Below the pieces are notes generated by a model, which had not been told where the DNA came from, ran no database searches, and saw only the letters and a list, made by a program, of their open reading frames with translations. A program made the translations under genes and the position numbers. A stretch of DNA of 64,000 nt from Dermanyssus gallinae (Eukaryota > Arthropoda > Arachnida > Mesostigmata > Dermanyssidae). Location of the stretch: the NCBI GenBank assembly GCA_003439945.1, contig QVRM01004838.1, forward strand, positions 16,001 to 80,000, written 5' to 3'. This document shows, piece by piece, positions 59,326-64,000 of the stretch (within the stretch, counting starts at the first letter, position 1; the number at the start of each line of letters is the position of its first letter).

Positions 59326-59919
59326 ATATCTATTTGACTGTGTCTCTCTTTCTCTCGGACTCTCTGTGCGTATCTTTGTCGATCTGTATGTCGTGTGTCG
59401 CTTTGCCGGCCGGCCGACCGACGGACCGGATAGATCGCTGGTTAGCCTACCTGTAGCCGGGCAGCCAGCGGGTGAAATGCACCCGTAATTACACTTCGGA
59501 CGCCGCCGCCGCCGCCGCATTGCCCGCAGTTCAAACACGCACGTAACGCTTCGTCAGAGAGGCGACTCTTGGCCGGAGAACTCTCAAAAAGGAGACCCTT
59601 TGCCGCAAGCAGACACACAGCAGTCGAACACATCAGTCGCCCGATCAGTCGATGTGGCCGTAGACCCGTTCGTCTATCGAATCGGCGTCGCACCGCCAGC
59701 TCCTTGGCGACCCAGTAAAAGCTCATCGGCGTATCTCCCGCCGGCTCTCCCACCAGACAGATATCGAGGGCGACGTCTCACGCGTCGTAGCTTCGACATC
59801 TCAACTTTCGGACGACTACGACGACGACAACACGAGAAGCTCTCCCGTTTGTCCTCTGCGTCAGTGCCTCACTGATCACATGAGACTCTGTTATTAGTCA
59901 CATCTGATCGGATCTGTGA
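58991..59919. other. GC-rich block, no gene assigned
   Basis: GAT/GAC repeats lie at 59,090-59,125, a (TA)n-(TG)n array at 59,288-59,325, and GCCGCCGCC at 59,502-59,520. Overlapping frames of about 90-105 codons at 59,440-59,880 exist on both strands without a domain, and the two frames exclude each other. Confidence 0.4.
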
Positions 59920-59946
59920 AATATATATATATATATATATAATATA

Positions 59947-60014
<68 letters not shown>

Positions 60015-60160
60015 GTGATATGTGTAGCATATACCTAATGTATTATACAGAAAATAAATTATAAAAGATTTGACTAAATATTAAGTAATAAAAAAAAATA
60101 TATATATATATAAAGCAGTACTAAGTTACAATCTATATATATATATATATATATATATAC
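59920..60160. repeat. Cluster of (TA)n arrays
   Basis: A long array lies at 59,920-60,012 with AATATAATATATATAAAT interruptions at its left end, then eight adenines plus TA at 60,090-60,112, and a third array at 60,133-60,160. Confidence 0.95.
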
Positions 60161-61232
60161 ATGTGTATCTGGTATACGTACACCTGCGTATACGTGTCCA
60201 CCTGCTGGCTGCTTCAACATTCTTCTTCAACGATATCGTGGTAGTGTAATTTCTGACGCGATCATGGTTAGTTGGTAGTCGCGCCGTTTTCTTTCATGAA
60301 AAGTGATTTGCCATATATTTGCGACCTTTCGTAAAGCATAAGAACAGTATCTACCTCGTCTCTGAATTGTCATCGTCAAAGTTTGATGTTTGTATTTGCA
60401 GCAATTCATATCTGGACTTCATATCGTACCAATTGAATTAAGTTAGCCTAAACGGTGTTTATGTCGTTCAATCACGTTTACGTTAATGAATGTAAACGCA
60501 CTTCAATCGTTTTGTTGACTTTGCCCCCCTATCCCCCGCTGTGTTGCTAGCTCTAGCCATGCGTTGCCAATTTGATCATCGACGACTATAATTCGTATAC
60601 ATTTCGCTACCTCTTTGTGTGTTAAGCTCTATCCTATCAAGCCTTTTAGGGCAGAGCGTATACAACGAGACTCAAGACTATGAATGAGCAAACAATCTAT
60701 ATATTTATGTGTTTGTAGATATATATTTGTTCAATTTAATTTAAATGCACGTTTATTAAGTCAAAGGAGGGGGAAGGGAGAATACCAATACACCAAATTG
60801 GTGCATTCGGTTTTCGATATAAAGCACTACAACGAGTGCCTACCAAATTACAAACGTAACAACCACAACGGCCGTGTTGCAGTTATTATAATCCTCTGAG
60901 TTTACTGAGGTTGTTAGTGCGCACGTTAAATGTATTGATGTATTATTCAAATTCCGAATGCAATTACGCATTCGAAAATCCGCATTTGGTGCACATGTAC
61001 AATGGATTCCAGCCGTGAGACTGGTCGTTTGGAATCACACCTTCGAGCTACAGAGTCGTGCAAATGTCTGCTGTACACGCTACGCTGAATTGCTTTCTCG
61101 GGTGTAGTCGTCAAACTTCGCAACGCAATGCGTACACTTCGATATGACTCGGTTTTTATAAAGCCTTAACTAAAAATTAGGATTTTTTCAAGATAAAGCA
61201 ATAAAATCTTGTATTGCATTTTTTTGTTGTAT
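60161..61232. other. AT-rich DNA, no gene
   Basis: No frame above 71 codons. Small imperfect hairpins (for example CGAATGC-GCATTCG near 60,955-60,975) are the only structure seen. Confidence 0.5.
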
Positions 61233-61240
61233 TAACTGAG

Positions 61241-61284
<44 letters not shown>

Positions 61285-61289
61285 CTGAG
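61233..61289. repeat. (TA)n array between 8-bp direct repeats
   Basis: TAACTGAG at 61,233-61,240 and again at 61,282-61,289 bracket C plus about 20 TA units. Confidence 0.9.
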
Positions 61290-61329
61290 GCAAAGATAAC
61301 CGCCGCACAAAGTCGAGCAGCCTAAATGG

Positions 61330-61488
61330 CAAGAAGAGTGGCCAGGTGAAATATCTCGAGAAGACAGTACTGCGGCTCCGACAAGGGGAAAGAGGACGAC
61401 TGGAATTTAGTGGGTGCGAGTCCCACACTACCGTGGCCTTAACAATGACGCCCGGTGTGCATAATGCAATTTACCAGTTACCTCTATA

Positions 61489-61519
<31 letters not shown>

Positions 61520-61522
61520 TAT
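61330..61522 (+). mobile_element. SINE-3 candidate with poly(A)-(TA)n tail
   Basis: A B-box-like GGGTGCGAGTCCC (61,412-61,424) lies in a T-arm-like hairpin with a five-pair stem GTGGG/CCCAC and a seven-base loop TGCGAGT. A TGGCCAGGTGA stretch near 61,339 resembles an A box, although its distance to the B box (about 70 bases) is long. About 60 bases after the B box the sequence ends in ten adenines and a TA array (61,488-61,522). This is the usual layout of a tRNA-derived retroposon. Only one copy is in the window, so the call is tentative. Confidence 0.35.
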
Positions 61523-62499
61523 GTTAAAATTCAGCTGGCGCGTCATCAAGGCTTCGAAATCTCACATGCTATCTACAAGGGAAATAATCTCTATATATAG
61601 AAATTTGATCAAAAGACCTATTTCGTTGGATTTTTCATTCGATTTAAAGTATTTATCTTACTTCCCAAATGCTCTGTGTGCGCGTGTGTCAAATCTGTGT
61701 TCGGAACTGAGGACAGAGTTTAAAGGTTTGTTGACAAGGTTTGACTAATCACGTATCGCGTAAACGCCGCATCATAAACACGCGTTCATCCTATACGCGA
61801 CATGGCTCAGTATGTCAAGCCCGGTAGAGGCGTGGTGCATTCGCTTTTGCAAAGGCGAGGCGAATAACATGGTTGGTGCTCAGAGAGTATCTCCAAGTTC
61901 GTCTTCTCGTATACGACAACACGCTGATATGTTAGTAAGTGCATCTAGGGAATCCCTATTGTCGGCCTTGGTACGCAAGCCTAAAGACGGTAGCTCATTA
62001 CTGGGCCGATGTTATTCTAAATAGATTATTTATTGCCTTGACATCGGCTAGCAAGCAGCGTCATTGTCTGCTTAGCTTTTGTGTTTTCGTTCGTCACAGC
62101 CTTTCGCTGTGCTTTGATGATGACGAACAGTAGAGTCAGAAAAATATTTTAAATAGAAGAAATTATTTTGATATATATATATATATATATATAGGCAGAG
62201 CGACGAGGAGGATATGCATAAATGTATATACATGTACATCGACAATCGGCAAGCGAAAACGGTACGTTCGATTAGGTTCGCCGAATTACGACAGCCTGTG
62301 ACACATGTAAAGAATCGGTCTCAGAGCAGCTAATAATACCTCGATTCGTCAGTGTTTCAATCAAGCGACAAACGACACAAAGGAGTCGTCGTCATCATAT
62401 TGAAAGGCTCTAGCTAAAGGCCCTGGCTCATCTCGGCCGACTGAGATAACTGCCTGTCACGTGCCGATGAAAGCGTTCCGCTCTGGTCAAAGTCATTTT
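61523..62499. other. Unique DNA, no gene assigned
   Basis: A (TA)n array lies at 62,170-62,193. A 70-codon frame at 61,812-62,024 is not recognised. Confidence 0.45.
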
Positions 62500-62600
62500 C
62501 GGTTAGTGACGACGACAACAACAACAACAACAACGACGACAACGACAACAACAACGCCATAACAAGTACAGTAGCAGAACAACAACAACAATGACGACGA
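62500..62600. repeat. (CAA/GAC)n trinucleotide run
   Basis: ACAACAACAACAACAACAAC followed by GACGACAACGAC and further CAA units. Confidence 0.9.
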
Positions 62601-63067
62601 CGAGGCCGTTGTCGGCTTCTCGAAAAGATACAGTCTACAATCAGCAATCGGGCACTAAAGAGCGAGTTACTTCGCTCGCACACCTTCGCTACGACATCCA
62701 GATGCATCATCCTGACTCAATCTTCATCCAGCGAGCGCGTAGTCCAGCGTCGGGCGACTCATCTTCACCACCACCACCACCACCACCGCCGCCGCAAGCA
62801 GCAACAGCATTCATCCATCGATCGAGCAAGCTGCAGGAACGCTGTTCCGAAGTACGTCGGGGTCGTCAAACCAGGACGCATGACGACCCGACTCCCAATA
62901 GACCTCAGAACAGACCTACTCATAACTCGGACCAAGCAGGACATTTGCCGTCGCTGCTGCTGCTGCTGTTCTATTGTTGTGTCACAGTGAAATTTCAGTT
63001 TCAATTCTCTAACCGAATCTTATACGGCGATCGTCATGCTCATTGTGGCTACCGTGGACGTCGCTAA
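62591..63067 (+). other. Candidate ORF with poly-Pro run
   Basis: A 158-codon plus frame starts at an ATG directly after the CAA run and keeps open through mostly unique sequence: SASRKDTVYNQQSGTKERVT, LRYDIQMHHPDSIFIQRARS, nine or so Pro (about residues 60-68), a hydrophilic Arg/Thr/Asn part, then LLLLLFYCC and a short tail. It is the longest frame here that is mainly non-repetitive. I recognise no domain, and I saw no clear splice sites. A fortuitous frame in GC-rich DNA remains the more likely explanation. Confidence 0.15.
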
Positions 63068-64000
63068 TCATCATAGACCATCATGGTCATCAACTCATTT
63101 TGCCGCCGCCGCCGCCGCCTCTCAGCTTGTTGTCAGTTTCAATCTCCCCGTAGCCCGGTAAACAGCAGCGCTTTTAGTGCGGATACAATATGAGCAGCTA
63201 ACGGAACAACAACAACAACACAACAACAACAACGACGACGACAACAACAACAATGACACTTGACTAACAACAATAGCAACCAATTGTAGTCAAAGACATC
63301 CGTTTGATTGTCGAGACTTTTTTGTATCCGCTACTGCCGACGCTGCTGCTGCTTCGGCCGCCACCACCGCCAGCCACTAATTCAGATGTGGATTGAGCAA
63401 ATTCAGCAAGCATCAAGCTGAATTTGCTCGCTTGCTCATTAACTTCAATCATTGCCTGCCTTGCTTTCCCTCCCCCTGCACCCGTTCTCTTTCCCTATGC
63501 CTCTGCCCCTTCCCTCTAATCTCCCTCGATATTAATATACATATATGTCCCATTATACGTCTCTCGCTCTCTCTCTCGTTGGCTTTGCCTTTTTCACCCG
63601 ATCTGATCATCGTCTCTCCACACTTAACCTAAACTGGTAGCCGGTGCAGCTTAATGCTGCTGTTGCTGCCGCTGCCATTACTACTACTACCTCTGCTACT
63701 ACAACTTCAGCGGCTAAAAGCCTGAGCGCCACTGCCATAGAGCGGGTCGTCCGGACGCATACGTACAGTCCATACACATTTCGGCGCGACAAATCTTCAC
63801 GGCAAGCTTCTCGGCACAAGTTCTCAATTCCGTCGTCAGCCGCGGCCGCCTTCGCCGCGGCAACCGCTTACGTGGACTACCCTGCCGGCGGCCAGTTTTC
63901 AACTGATTCGACCGATCTTCGTCAGCGTTGAGGCGTTTTTGTCCTCGTCGCGTCGTTCGTTGTTCTGCGCCGAGTCGGAACAAGGATCGGACGAAGGCTA
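63068..64000. other. GC-richer low-complexity DNA, no gene assigned
   Basis: GCCGCCGCC lies near 63,102-63,116, CAA/GAC repeats at 63,205-63,255, a foldback at 63,395-63,429, a CT-rich tract at 63,460-63,580 and GCTGCC/ACTACT repeats at 63,655-63,700. A 95-codon Ala/Thr/Ser-rich plus frame at 63,644-63,931 is not recognised. Confidence 0.45.
63395..63429. repeat. Foldback with 12-bp perfect arms
   Basis: GAGCAAATTCAG (63,395-63,406) and its exact complement (63,418-63,429) flank an 11-base loop. Confidence 0.9.

Noticed and set aside
61829..61870. GGCGTGGTGCATT shared with the head of SINE-1
   Set aside because: Only 13 bases agree and the rest of SINE-1 is absent.

Overview
This window looks like non-coding, repeat-rich nuclear DNA from a eukaryote, most likely an arthropod. 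The sequence evidence is more than 30 pure (TA)n arrays, long GTT/CAA-type and GAC/CAT-type trinucleotide blocks, decayed non-LTR retrotransposons (LINEs), and short dispersed repeats with RNA polymerase III B-box-like motifs (SINE candidates). There are no closely packed ORFs, Shine-Dalgarno-spaced starts or operons. The texture suggests a chelicerate such as a mesostigmatan mite, but that is an impression from memory and cannot be proved here. I found no intact, recognisable cellular protein gene and no convincing tRNA, rRNA or CRISPR.

Two kinds of DNA alternate. GC-richer blocks full of low-complexity trinucleotides lie near 0-2.6, 5.2-8.3, 25-27, 29-30.3, 34.2-35.2, 36.2-36.9, 38.2-39.8, 44.7-47.3, 51-53.3, 57.2-59.9 and 62.3-64 kb. 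They contain many fortuitous ORFs coding for runs of one amino acid. AT-richer stretches between them carry the mobile-element relics.

The best-supported content is six LINE relics. Four belong to one family, recognised by a Cys/His-rich segment near the C-terminus followed by an I-Q-R-G-N-A-type motif: 20.99-23.38 kb (+), 27.62-28.47 kb (+), 41.99-42.80 kb (-) and 55.64-56.46 kb (-). The first preserves most of a reverse transcriptase, including KLDF (motif A) and LDDGT (motif C), and appears to be split by a SINE. A fifth relic at 15.18-16.47 kb (-) has RPIS, QCGFCRGRS, VFLDVSAAFN and FADDATLF motifs. A sixth at 48.4-50.29 kb (+) is a decayed R1/Jockey-like reverse transcriptase. A decayed gag-like CCHC segment lies at 20.0-20.4 kb.

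Three short dispersed families are proposed: SINE-1 (1,088; 27,340; 56,948), SINE-2 (21,509; 35,872) and a single SINE-3 candidate (about 61,330-61,522) ending in poly(A) followed by (TA)n. Other structures include long perfect palindromes (24,827-24,904; 30,569-30,607), smaller foldbacks, G-quadruplex-prone tracts, and CAA-rich and GTT-rich blocks facing each other. All element family names rest on motifs read by eye. No database search was possible.
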